A stretch of DNA of 64,000 nucleotides from NCBI RefSeq assembly GCF_030406905.1, contig NZ_CP129137.1, positions 6,107,501-6,171,500 on the forward strand, given 5' to 3'. The position numbers and the translations under genes are program-made. This DNA is from Streptomyces sp. HUAS CB01. Lineage in GTDB: Bacteria; Actinomycetota; Actinomycetes; Streptomycetales; Streptomycetaceae. The notes under the pieces were generated by a model. The model did no database searches and was not told the DNA's origin. It saw only the letters and a list, made by a program, of their open reading frames with translations. Of this stretch, positions 14,186 through 22,987 are shown piece by piece (the first letter of the stretch is position 1; each line of letters begins with the position of its first letter).

Positions 14186-15145
14186 GTGAGGCTGTTCCGG
14201 CGAGGGCCGAAGCGGGACGGGGACGACGCGCCCCGGGACGCGGAGTTCGCCTTCTTCTCGGTGGCGGAGGGCTCGCACTTCCGCGGCCAGGTCCGGGAGG
14301 CGTTCGCCGAACGGGGCCTGGAGGTCACCGTCTACTCCGACGTCGTCACCGACAGCGCAGGACGGCAGTTCGGGCTCGGCAACCTGGCCGCGGTCTGCCA
14401 CAACGACGAGCGCGGCCCCCGCGTCTGGCCCAAGGTCATCCGCGGCCACGTCGGCATGGTGCTGCGCACCATGGACGCACCCTCCGCGCTGGACACCCTG
14501 CCGCCCGACCAGATCCGGTCCCAGCTGTACCCGCGGGTGATCGGCTCCGAGGGCCTGGACAGGGAAACGTTCCGCTACGCCCGGGCGCTCGCGCCGGGAC
14601 TGAGCGAGGTGCTCGCGCTCGACCTGCCCGAGAGCGTGATGATCCTGACCGACGACGCCCTCGAGCCGCTCGGGGACGTACCGGTGCTGCGCGAGCGCGC
14701 GATGGCCAATCTGCGGGAGCTCCCCGTGGAGGGCCACGAGACCATCAAGGACGCCGGGGGCATGCACCTGGAGGTGGTGGTCGGCGACTCCTTCTACACG
14801 GCCAGCCGCGTCCTCGTCCTGGACGCGCTCGTCCGCCGGGTCACCGGGCAGCAGATCACGGAGGACGGCGCGCTGGTCGCGCTGCCGTTCCGGCACCAGA
14901 TCGCCTTCCACGTCATCCGCGACGCCGGGGTCATCCCGTCCCTGAACGCGCTGGCAGCCTTCGCCGCGTCCGGGTACGCCGACACACCGGGTGCGATCAC
15001 CCCGTACGTCTACTGGTGGCGGGCGGGGACGCTGACCCAGCTCAGCGACCGAGACGAGGACGGGGAGGGGCTGCGGATCGTGGTCGGCGCGGACTTCCAG
15101 GACATGCTGGAACGGCTCGTGGCCCGGCATCCCGGCGACGACTGA
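14186..15145 (+). CDS. DUF1444-family protein
   Basis: The 319-residue product (GTG start) begins RLFRRGPKR and runs through FAFFSVAEGSHFRGQVREAF to YVYWWRAGTLTQLS near the C-terminus. It resembles the DUF1444 family (YtpQ-like) seen in Gram-positive bacteria, whose function is unknown. There is no signal peptide or membrane segment, so it is cytosolic. A short frame ending at 14189 overlaps its start by four bases but is not convincing as a gene. Confidence 0.65.
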   Translation: MRLFRRGPKRDGDDAPRDAEFAFFSVAEGSHFRGQVREAFAERGLEVTVYSDVVTDSAGRQFGLGNLAAVCHNDERGPRVWPKVIRGHVGMVLRTMDAPSALDTLPPDQIRSQLYPRVIGSEGLDRETFRYARALAPGLSEVLALDLPESVMILTDDALEPLGDVPVLRERAMANLRELPVEGHETIKDAGGMHLEVVVGDSFYTASRVLVLDALVRRVTGQQITEDGALVALPFRHQIAFHVIRDAGVIPSLNALAAFAASGYADTPGAITPYVYWWRAGTLTQLSDRDEDGEGLRIVVGADFQDMLERLVARHPGDD

Positions 15146-15390
15146 CCCCGGTCCGGCCGGCGCGGGGACCCGCGCGGGGGACCCGCGTGGGGACCGCTCC
15201 AGCCGGGAGTGGACGCCCCACCCGCCGGGCCGGGAGCCCGGTCCGGCGGACCACCGAGGACCTCCGTCCGGCGAAGAGCGCCGACAGCGCCGGACGGCGG
15301 ATCGCGAGCCCGCCGGTCCGAGGACCGCCACTCCGGCCGGGGACCCCGACCCGGCCGGCCCAGGACGAGCACCGACCGCAGGAGGAGCCC

Positions 15391-16527
15391 ATGTCCAGCA
15401 CCGCCGAGTCCGCGCAGCCGGCGCCGTTCACCGCCGACGACCACCGGGCGCGGATGGCCCGGGCCGCCCGGTCCGCCGCCGAGGCCGGGCTGTCCGGTCT
15501 GCTGGTGGCTCCCGGCCCGGACCTGGTCCACCTCACCGGCTACCAGCCCGTGCCGACCGAACGGCTGACGTTCCTGGTCCTGGTCGAGGGACAGGACCCG
15601 GTGCTGGTCGTCCCGACCCTGGAGGCCCCCGACGCGCGGCAGGCCGCCGGAGGGCCCGCGCTCACACTGCGCGACTGGACCGACGGAAAGGACCCGTACG
15701 CCGTCACCGCCGCACTGCTCGAAGGACGCGGCCGCTACGGGATCAGCGACAACGCCTGGGCCATGCACCTGCTCGGCATGCAGCGCGAACTGCCCGGCAC
15801 GACGTACACCGCGCTGACCCAGGCCCTGCCCATGCTGCGCGCGGTCAAGGACGAGCGGGAACTGACCAGGCTGGAGGCGGCGGGAGCCGCCGCGGACGCG
15901 ACGTACCGCGAGATCCTGAAGGTCCGCTTCTCCGGCCGCAAGGAGACCGACGTGGCCGTGGACCTCGCCGCCCTGCTGTTGGACTTCGGCCACTCGCAGG
16001 TGGACTTCACCGTCGTCGGCTCCGGCCCGAACGGGGCGAACCCGCACCACGAGGCCGGTGAACGCACGATCGAGGAAGGCGACATGGTCGTCCTGGACTT
16101 CGGCGGGCTCAAGCACGGCTACGGCTCCGACACCAGCCGGACCGTCCACGTCGGCCGGCCGACCGACGAGGAGCAGCGGGTCCACGACATCGTGCGCGAG
16201 GCGCAGCAGGCCGGGTACGAGGCGGTCCGGCCGGGTGCCACCTGCCAGGACGTCGACCGGGCGGCGCGCGCGGTGATCGACGACGCCGGCTACGGGGCGT
16301 ACTTCATCCACCGCACCGGCCACGGGATCGGCGTCACCACGCACGAGCCGCCGTACATGATCGAGGGGGAGGAGCAGCCGCTGGTCCCCGGAATGTGCTT
16401 CTCCGTGGAGCCCGGCATCTACCTCCCCGGCCGCTTCGGAGTGCGGATCGAGGACATCGTGACGGTCACGGGGACGGGCGGCAGGCGGCTGAACAACACG
16501 CCGCGCGAGCTGGCGATCGTGGAGTAG
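15391..16527 (+). CDS. M24-family Xaa-Pro aminopeptidase
   Basis: The 378-residue product has an N-terminal creatinase-type domain (about 20-150) and a C-terminal pita-bread domain. The metal ligands of the M24 family are present in order: VVLDFGG (Asp), SDTSRTV (Asp), HRTGHGIG (His), then SVEPGIY (Glu) and RIEDIVTVT (Glu). These enzymes release an N-terminal residue that precedes proline. AGGAGGAG lies just upstream of the ATG. It is cytosolic with no signal peptide. The preceding 245 bp of high-GC DNA show no gene. Confidence 0.92.
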   Translation: MSSTAESAQPAPFTADDHRARMARAARSAAEAGLSGLLVAPGPDLVHLTGYQPVPTERLTFLVLVEGQDPVLVVPTLEAPDARQAAGGPALTLRDWTDGKDPYAVTAALLEGRGRYGISDNAWAMHLLGMQRELPGTTYTALTQALPMLRAVKDERELTRLEAAGAAADATYREILKVRFSGRKETDVAVDLAALLLDFGHSQVDFTVVGSGPNGANPHHEAGERTIEEGDMVVLDFGGLKHGYGSDTSRTVHVGRPTDEEQRVHDIVREAQQAGYEAVRPGATCQDVDRAARAVIDDAGYGAYFIHRTGHGIGVTTHEPPYMIEGEEQPLVPGMCFSVEPGIYLPGRFGVRIEDIVTVTGTGGRRLNNTPRELAIVE

Positions 16528-16573
16528 CGGGCGCCGGGGTGGTTCCACGGCTTCGTCGAGGTGATCGGCACCG

Positions 16574-16920
16574 TCAGGGGTCTGTGGCTGCAGGCCGGCT
16601 TTGGCGCAGCTGGCCGTGAGCCTTTTCCCAACCTCGCTTTGAGCTGGTCAGATGAAGGGTGAGGACGGCCTGGACGAGGCTGGTGATCCGGGTGGTCGAG
16701 CACCGTAGTCTGCGGAGGCTCGCCGGGATTTACGGGCGACGGCCTTCTCGACGAGGGCTCGGAAGTTCGCGTGGGACCGGTTCACCGCCTGCTGGCCTGC
16801 GGAGAGGGCCTCCCATCGTCCCCACCACGGAATGGGGACCGTGCCGCCGGCACCTCGGCATCCCTTTTCGGCCCAGCACTGGATGCCGGATTCGGTGAGG
16901 GCGCCGACGATGCCTTTGCT
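16574..16920 (-). pseudogene. Remnant of an IS5-like transposase C-terminus
   Basis: Reading on the minus strand, one frame gives GIVGALTESGIQCWAEKGC, then WEALSAGQQAVNRSHANFR and ALVEKAVA, the DDE-domain end of IS5/IS112-like transposases. The frame then shifts by one, and LRRLRCSTTRITSLVQAVL followed by TLHLTSS completes the usual C-terminus before a TGA at 16574. Only about 115 codons remain of a gene of roughly 260-280. The 5' part is missing and the junction is near 16920. It marks a past insertion next to the decayed toxin locus. Confidence 0.75.
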
Positions 16921-16968
16921 TGTTTGTCGCTGCCGCGTTTTCTGACTGCGGGTAGTCCCGGGTACGAA

Positions 16969-17006
16969 GAAGCGGCTCGCCAAGAAAGACCTTGGCGAGC
17001 CGCTTC
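16969..17006 (-). terminator. Strong hairpin after the immunity-type gene
   Basis: GAAGCGGCTCGCCAAG and CTTGGCGAGCCGCTTC form a perfect 16-bp stem with the 6-base loop AAAGAC. On the minus strand it begins 15 bp after the stop of the immunity-type gene and separates it from the transposase remnant. Confidence 0.8.
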
Positions 17007-17020
17007 GGCCGCACGCGATG

Positions 17021-17536
17021 TCACTCGGCGCCTGTAGTGGCCGACTGCAACACCGTGCAGTCCGAATTCCACGACGGCAGCTCGTGCCGGACTTGATCGA
17101 GATTGCGCCCCGGGTATCCCGGTGGCCCTTCAGGGATCCCGTGGGCTTCCAGAAGGTAGAAGTCCGCACGGTCCCCACTGACGGAAACCTTGCCGTCTGG
17201 GAAGAACTCCAACTCCAGTCGCAGACCGCCGTCGGTGATCCGCGAAGGGCGGCTGGACACCACTGAGAATGCCATCAGCTTCTGCTGCTGTGGCACCCCG
17301 TCCCACTGGAACGATCGCAGCCCGCGGACCACGAGGAGAGCGGAGTTTCCCATCGGATAGAACAACGCACTGCGCATCTCGAACAGCAGTGCCGCGCGAT
17401 TTGCGGTCGGACACACCCTGCAGTCCAGGAGTTGGGCGTCGTCCAGGGCGTCTTGTTCCTTTAGCGGGTCCCAGTTGATGGGCTCCGCAGCCCGCCGGTA
17501 ATCCTGAGACGTGAAGAGGTCTTCTACAAGGGTCAT
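17021..17536 (-). CDS. Putative immunity protein for the adjacent Hint-domain toxin
   Basis: The 171-residue product opens MTLVEDLFTSQDYRRAAEP and contains CRVCPTANRAALLFEMRSAL and GLRLELEFFPDGKVSV. I do not recognise a family with confidence. Its position is telling: its ATG overlaps the stop of the toxin fragment by four bases, which is the classic order of a toxin C-terminus followed by its cognate immunity gene. The frame is intact although the toxin gene is broken. A strong terminator follows. Base composition is less GC-rich than neighbouring housekeeping genes, consistent with transfer. Confidence 0.65.
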   Translation of the reverse strand: MTLVEDLFTSQDYRRAAEPINWDPLKEQDALDDAQLLDCRVCPTANRAALLFEMRSALFYPMGNSALLVVRGLRSFQWDGVPQQQKLMAFSVVSSRPSRITDGGLRLELEFFPDGKVSVSGDRADFYLLEAHGIPEGPPGYPGRNLDQVRHELPSWNSDCTVLQSATTGAE

Positions 17537-18656
17537 GGGATCGGAATGTGCCAGTAAGGGTCGGACTTGGCCATGTTTGCTGCCCCGGTTATCGGATGAA
17601 TGATCTGACCTGCTTCGTTGAGGTAGCTGATGTAGCCCTTGGGATACGGATGTGGCCCGGTGGTGCCCGGATCCATGACGCGCACGTACCTGACGGTCTT
17701 GTGGAATCCGTTGGCCGAGGCTTCGGATGCCTTGATGCAGTAGAACCACCCCTTCAGGTTGTGGCCGTCGCAACGGCCTTGCGCCCCTTGGGCAGCCACA
17801 GCTTTTCTCCCTGAGGTCCGACGATGTCGCCGACCAGACAACGGCTGTTGTGGACCAGCACGGGGGTGTTGCCCGCCAGCATGGTACGTGTGGAGATCGT
17901 TGACGGTGAGGTTGTAGGCAGACGCGAGGCCGGTCCAGTGCCGGACGGCGTTGATCCGCGCCGTGCCGCCGTCGGGGGTGCGGAGGCTGTCTTCAGGGGT
18001 GAGGTCAGCGGCGTTTTTCCACTTCCCGTCACTCCCCGCCCAGAAAGGGTGGTGACCTGTCGCCGTGAGGGAACCGTCGCCGTCGGCCTCGTCGACGGTG
18101 ATGCTGGTGAAATCGCGGTCGTCCGGAGTGTGGATGGTCGCGTCGACGCGGCGCGGGCCGGATTCTCCTGTTTCCGGATCGGCTGCCAGGACCTGATCGC
18201 CGATCTTGATCTGCTCGATCGGACGGGTGGTGCGGTCGCCCATGAGGACGCGAGTGCCCGCCGGGAAGCTGTGCTTCTCTTCGGCAAGGCACTCGGTGAC
18301 CTGACTTACTTCCTTCGATTCCTTGCGCAGGCGGTTGCCCTTGACGGCGTCCTCGACGGCGTCTGCGCCCTTCTTGATTATTTTGAGTTTGCCGGCGGGG
18401 GTGATGGTGACGACTGCCATGGCGCAGTCGCCCCAGGAGGGGTTCTTGACGCATTTCTCGATGTCAGCGCCGCCCACGAGCTCCCATGCGAGGTCGTCGA
18501 GGCCGAAGGCGTCGCTTTCCTCGCAAGGGTTGGGGTGGGCGTAACCCGCCACCATGGTGTAGCCGCAGGCACCCGGTTCTTTGCGGGCTTCTTCGGCCTT
18601 CCGGACTTCTTCGGCCCGGCGCCCGGCTTCGGCGAATTCCGCTTCACGCTTGCGCT
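17533..18656 (-). pseudogene. Truncated, frameshifted Hint-domain polymorphic toxin C-terminus
   Basis: The surviving part begins after a stop near 18657 and runs through an RHS-type linker (KREAEFAEAGRRAEEVRKA) into a pretoxin Hint domain: HSFPAGTRVLMGDRTTRPIEQ, GHHPFW and YNLTVNDLHTY. At about 17880 two bases are missing compared with the usual TYYVLAGNTPVLVHN junction, and that motif continues in another frame. At about 17757 one more base is missing, which restores the frame for KGWFYCIK, VRVMDPGTTGPHPYPKG and DPYWHIPIP, a toxin C-terminus common in RHS-like proteins. The N-terminal delivery region is lost. The inferred losses rest on comparison with remembered homologues. Confidence 0.75.
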
Positions 18657-18662
18657 ACCGGC

Positions 18663-19250
18663 ATGCGCCTCCTGGCGGCCACCGACTTCACCGGCGACGG
18701 CAGGGCCGACATCCTCGCCGCGAACACCAACGGCAACCTCTACCTCTACCCGGGCAACGGCAAGAACGGCATCACCGGCTCCTCCGTCGTCGGGAGCGGC
18801 TGGGGCGGCATCCGCCTCATCGCCGCCGCCGACTTCAACGGCGACAAGAAGGGCGACCTGGTCGCCGCCCACACCAACGGCAACCTCTTCTTCTACCCCG
18901 GCAACGGCAAGAACTTCGCCTCGGGTTCTGTGTCCAGCACCGGCTGGACCAACATGCGCATGCTCTCCGCCGGAGACTTCACCGGAGACGGCAAGGCCGA
19001 CATCTACGCCGTCCACAACAGCGGAGACCTGTACCTGTACTCCGGCAAAGGCAACGGCACCTTCCACACGGCCAAGAAAACCGGCAGTGGCTGGCAGAAC
19101 ATGCGACTGCTCTCCGAAGCCGACTTCAACGGCGACCAGAAGAGCGACCTGATCGCCATCCACACCAACGGCAACATCCACGCCTACTCCGGCAACGACA
19201 ACGGCGGCTTCGGTACCCCGATCGCCACCCCCGCCCCAGTCATCCAATAG
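18663..19250 (+). pseudogene. FG-GAP/VCBS-repeat fragment lacking its N-terminus
   Basis: From the ATG at 18663 the frame gives about 195 residues with four repeats of roughly 48 residues. Each has a calcium-loop core, DFTGDGRADILA, DFNGDKKGDLVA, DFTGDGKADIYA and DFNGDQKSDLIA, then a LYLYPGNG-like strand. Such repeats form a beta-propeller in secreted or surface proteins. No signal peptide is present, and the frame upstream of 18663 is the back of the toxin fragment, so this is the 3' end of a larger secreted gene cut at the junction. A recombination event joined two broken genes tail-out at about 18657-18662. Confidence 0.75.
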
Positions 19251-19281
19251 ACAAATGAGCGGCTGCGGGTGGGTCCTGCGC

Positions 19282-19331
19282 TACGACTTCGGTGCGTTCC
19301 ATCTGAACAGGTGCAACGCACCGAAGTCGTA
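19282..19331 (+). terminator. Perfect 17-bp inverted repeat downstream of the FG-GAP fragment
   Basis: TACGACTTCGGTGCGTT (19282-19298) and AACGCACCGAAGTCGTA (19315-19331) are exact inverted repeats with a 16-base loop. It lies 31 bp after the fragment's stop and may be its terminator, but the stem is less GC-rich than local terminators and has no T run, so an element end is an alternative. Confidence 0.55.
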
Positions 19332-19437
19332 TGTGAGTTGCGATGCGTGCAGCCCGCATTTCTACCGTCGATCCCAGCAGTTGGTCGGCGATGGCGAAAT
19401 GACCCGCACCTGAAGGCGCCGCACGACACGTGCCACG

Positions 19438-21210
19438 TCACGCGTCGTGCAGCACCACGCACGACTCGCCCGGCAGTTCCAGCACGCCCTCGGGGCCCGG
19501 GGGGCCGGTCTCTTCCCAGGCGGCCAGGACCCTCCCGCCCCCGGCGCCCAGGGGGATGGTGACCGGTTCCTCGCCGAAGTTGGCCGCGACGCGTACGTCG
19601 CCCCGGCGGAAGACGAACCAGCGCGCCTCCTCGTCGTAGGCGACCCGCACGGCCGCGAGGTCCGGGTCGGACAGGTCGGGCTCGGCGCGGCGCAGGGCGA
19701 TCAGCTCGCGGTACCAGGCCAGGAGCCGGGCGTGGGGTTCACGGTCCCGTTCGGACCGGTCCAGGCAGGAGCGCTCCCGGGTGGCGGGGTCCTGCGGGTC
19801 GGGGATCTCCCGCGCCGCCCAGCCGGTCCCGGCGAACTCCCGCCGCCTGCCCTGGCGTACCGCCTCCGCGAGTTCCGGGTCCGTGTGGTCGGTGAAGAAC
19901 TGCCACGGCGTACGGGCGCCCCACTCCTCGCCCATGAACAGCATCGGGACGAACGGTCCCGTCAGCACCAGCGCCGCCGCGCAGGCGAGCAGCCCGGGGG
20001 AGAGGGTCGCTGAGAGCCTGTCGCCGGTCGCGCGGTTGCCGATCTGGTCGTGGGTCTGGGCGTAGCCGACGAACCGGTGCGCGGGGGTGCGGACCAGGTC
20101 GACGGGCCGCCCGTGCGTCCGGCCGCGGAACGACGAGTACGTGCCGTCGTGGAAGAAGACATGGCCGAGGGTCTTGGCGAGCGCGCCGAGCGGCGCGTGC
20201 GCGAAGTCGGCGTAGTAGCCCTGCGATTCACCGGTCAGGGCGGTGTGCAGGGCATGGTGGAAGTCGTCGTTCCACTGGGTGTGGATCCCGAGCCCGCCCT
20301 CCTCGCGCGGGACGGTGGTCCTCGGGTCGCAACGGTCGGACTCGGCGATCAGGAACACCGGCCGACGGACGTCCGTCCCGAACCGGTCGACCGCCGCCGA
20401 CAGTTCCTCCAGGAACGTCAGCGCCCGGGTGTCGACGAGGGCGTGGACGGCGTCGAGCCGCAGTCCGTCGACGCGGTAGTCCCGCAGCCACGCCAGCGCG
20501 CTGCCGATCAGGTAGGCGCGCACCTCGTCGGAGCCGGGCGCGTCGAGGTTGATCGCCGAACCCCACGGGGTGTGGTGAATGTCCGTCAGATAGGGGCCGA
20601 ACGCGGTCAGATGGTTGCCGGACGGCCCCAGATGGTTGTGGACGACGTCCAGGACCACGCCGAGGCCGAGACCGTGGGCCGTGTCGACGAAGTGCTTCAG
20701 CGCCTCCGGGCCGCCGTACGGCTCGTGCACGGCCCAGGGCGCGACACCGTCGTAGCCCCAGCCGTGCCTGCCCGGGAAGGGGCACAGCGGCATCAGCTCC
20801 ACATGGCTGACGCCGAGTTCCGCCAGCTCGCCCAGCCGGGCGGCAGCGGCGTCGAGGGTGCCCTCGGGGGTGTAGGTGCCGATGTGCAGCTCGTACAGGA
20901 CCGCGCCCGTGAGGTCCCGGCCGCGCCAGTCGTCGCTGTGCCACACGTACGCGTCGGGGGCGACCACCGCGCTCGGCCCGTCCGGGCCGTCGGGCTGGCG
21001 GCGGGAGCGCGGATCGGGGAGGACGGGGCCGCCGTCGAGCCGGAAGCCGTAGCGGTCGCCGTCACCGGCCTCCGCCTCGGCCGTCCACCAGTCCTCCCGC
21101 GACGGATCGCGCTCCATCCCCTGTTCGGTGTCCTCCAGCCACAAGTCGACCCGGTCCTGCGCCTGCGGTGCCCATACCTCGAACAGCACTGGTGATCGAT
21201 CCCCTGTCAT
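19438..21210 (-). CDS. treZ: Malto-oligosyltrehalose trehalohydrolase
   Basis: TreZ cleaves the maltosyltrehalose bond in the product of TreY and releases free trehalose. The 590-residue product is of normal length. It has an N-terminal beta domain with FEVWAPQAQDRVDLW, then a GH13 barrel: LDVVHNHLGPSGNH, the nucleophile Asp253 in DGLRLDAVH, the acid Glu290 in FLIAESD, and the TreZ-type motif YAQTHDQIGNRATGD. FMGEEWGA and a C-terminal beta domain follow. The ATG overlaps no other gene, and the divergent GH1 gene starts 151 bp away. Its usual partners treY and glgX lie 19-24 kb downstream on the same strand. Confidence 0.95.
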   Translation of the reverse strand: MTGDRSPVLFEVWAPQAQDRVDLWLEDTEQGMERDPSREDWWTAEAEAGDGDRYGFRLDGGPVLPDPRSRRQPDGPDGPSAVVAPDAYVWHSDDWRGRDLTGAVLYELHIGTYTPEGTLDAAAARLGELAELGVSHVELMPLCPFPGRHGWGYDGVAPWAVHEPYGGPEALKHFVDTAHGLGLGVVLDVVHNHLGPSGNHLTAFGPYLTDIHHTPWGSAINLDAPGSDEVRAYLIGSALAWLRDYRVDGLRLDAVHALVDTRALTFLEELSAAVDRFGTDVRRPVFLIAESDRCDPRTTVPREEGGLGIHTQWNDDFHHALHTALTGESQGYYADFAHAPLGALAKTLGHVFFHDGTYSSFRGRTHGRPVDLVRTPAHRFVGYAQTHDQIGNRATGDRLSATLSPGLLACAAALVLTGPFVPMLFMGEEWGARTPWQFFTDHTDPELAEAVRQGRRREFAGTGWAAREIPDPQDPATRERSCLDRSERDREPHARLLAWYRELIALRRAEPDLSDPDLAAVRVAYDEEARWFVFRRGDVRVAANFGEEPVTIPLGAGGGRVLAAWEETGPPGPEGVLELPGESCVVLHDA

Positions 21211-21361
21211 CTCGGCGTCGGTGGTGCCGGTGTCCGTCGTGCGGCGTGTCGGCGTCCGTCACTCCGGTGTCGGCTGAGTCGTGTCGTCGGCGGCAGTTGT
21301 CCCCATCCTGGCAACATCGCCCTCTGGAGGCGCCGTACTCGCCGGTACTAGGGTCCGCGCC

Positions 21362-22750
21362 ATGACAACGCCCTCCACGAGACCTCCCTCCGCGACACCG
21401 CTGCCCGCTTTCCCGCCCGGATTCCTGTGGGGTGCCTCGGCGTCCGCGTTCCAGACGGAGGGCGCCGCCGACACCGACGGCAAGGGCCCCTCCGGCTGGG
21501 ACGTCTTCGCCGCGGAACCGGGGCGGATCAAGGACGGCGCCGACGCCTCCCGCGGAACCGGCTTCCACGACCGCTACCGCGAGGACGTGGCCCTGCTCGC
21601 CGGAATGGGCGCCGGCGCCTTCCGCTTCTCCGTCAGCTGGCCCCGGGTGGTCCCCGGCGGCAGCGGTCCGGTGAACCCCGCCGGGCTCGGCTTCTACGAC
21701 CGGCTGGTCGACGAACTGTGCGAGCACGGCATCACCCCTGCCCCGACCCTCTACCACTGGGACACCCCCCTGCCCCTGGAGGAGGCCGGCGGCTGGCTGA
21801 ACCGCGACACCGCGGCCCGGTTCGCCGACTACGCGGCCGTCGTCGCCGAGCGCCTCGCCGACCGCGTCCCCATGTGGATCACGGTCAACGAGCCCGCCGA
21901 GGTCACCATGCTCGGCTATGCGCTCGGCGAGCACGCCCCCGGCAAGCAGCTCCTCTTCGACGCCCTGCCCGCCGCCCACCACCAGCTCCTCGCCCACGGC
22001 CTCGCCGTCCGGGCCCTGCGCGCCGCGGGCGCCGGCAACATCGGCCTGGCGGTGTCGCACTCACCCGTGCACCCGTCGAGCGAGAGCGACGAGGACCGTG
22101 CGGCCGCCGAGCTCTACGACACGCTCACCAACCGGCTGTTCTCCGACCCGCTGCTGACGGGCCGCTACCCGGACGGCTTCGACGGGCTGATGCCGGGCCC
22201 CGTCGCCGACGACCTCGCGGTCATCTCCGAGCGCCTGGACTGGTACGGGGTGAACTACTACAGCCCCATGCTGGTCGGCGCCCCCGCGGCCGACGCGCTC
22301 GCGTCCTACGCGGGACTGGGCATGCCCGCGGAACTCCCCTTCGGGCTGCGGGAGATCGAGGGCACGGAGCGGACCCGCTTCGGCTGGCCCGTCGTCCCGG
22401 ACGGCCTGCGGGAACTGCTCGTCGGTCTCAAGGCGCGCTACGGCGACCGCCTCCCGCCCGTCCACATCACGGAGAACGGCTGCTCCTACGACGGCGTCGA
22501 CGACCACTCCCGGATCGCGTTCCTCGACGGCCATCTGCGCGCCCTGCACCGCGCGGTCGAGGAGGGCGTCGACGTCCGCGGGTACTTCGTCTGGTCCCTC
22601 ACGGACAACATCGAGTGGGCGGAGGGCGCCTCGCAGCGCTTCGGCCTGGTACACGTCGACTACGACACGCTGGAGCGCACCCCGAAGGCCTCGTACGGGT
22701 GGTACCGGGACGTCATCCGCGCCCAGCGCGCCGCGCGGCCGGCGGACTGA
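21362..22750 (+). CDS. GH1 beta-glucosidase
   Basis: The 462-residue product is a family 1 glycosidase that releases glucose from the non-reducing end of beta-glucosides such as cellobiose. FLWGASASAFQTEGA opens the barrel, the acid/base Glu177 is in the NEP motif (VNEPAE), and the nucleophile Glu371 is in HITENGCSYD. There is no signal peptide, so it acts on imported sugars. The ATG at 21362 is followed by MTTPSTRPPS, a normal variable N-terminus, so the earlier in-frame start at 21281 is unlikely. The last 230 bp before the next gene hold short repeats only. Confidence 0.93.
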   Translation: MTTPSTRPPSATPLPAFPPGFLWGASASAFQTEGAADTDGKGPSGWDVFAAEPGRIKDGADASRGTGFHDRYREDVALLAGMGAGAFRFSVSWPRVVPGGSGPVNPAGLGFYDRLVDELCEHGITPAPTLYHWDTPLPLEEAGGWLNRDTAARFADYAAVVAERLADRVPMWITVNEPAEVTMLGYALGEHAPGKQLLFDALPAAHHQLLAHGLAVRALRAAGAGNIGLAVSHSPVHPSSESDEDRAAAELYDTLTNRLFSDPLLTGRYPDGFDGLMPGPVADDLAVISERLDWYGVNYYSPMLVGAPAADALASYAGLGMPAELPFGLREIEGTERTRFGWPVVPDGLRELLVGLKARYGDRLPPVHITENGCSYDGVDDHSRIAFLDGHLRALHRAVEEGVDVRGYFVWSLTDNIEWAEGASQRFGLVHVDYDTLERTPKASYGWYRDVIRAQRAARPAD

Positions 22751-22851
22751 CCGGTTTCGGGGCCGGATCGGGACCGCGGAGCGGAGCGGTCGCCGGCCGG
22801 GGGACCCGCCGGGGACGTAGTGGGCGCGGACGCAGGTGGGCGCGGACGTAC

Positions 22852-22904
22852 CGGGGTCGGGGAACGCGCCCGGGTCGGGGAACGCCCGGATCGGGGAACG
22901 CGCC
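22852..22904. repeat. Three short tandem units around GGTCGGGGAACGC
   Basis: The core (G/A)TCGGGGAACGC occurs three times with a spacing of 16-18 bp, preceded by two copies of GGGCGCGGACG. It lies in the convergent gap between the GH1 and GNAT genes. No gene is visible there. Confidence 0.6.
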
Positions 22905-22987
22905 GGGCTCGCCGGCCACGGCGCGTCCGCCCTCCGCCGGGGGTGCCCCGAGACCGCGGACACCCCCGGCCGGATCACTGAACCGGG

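Noticed and set aside
14103..14189. A 28-codon frame with a GTG start that overlaps the DUF1444 gene by four bases.
   Set aside because: No ribosome-binding site, no motif, and a composition compatible with chance. It could also be the remains of an N-terminal extension.
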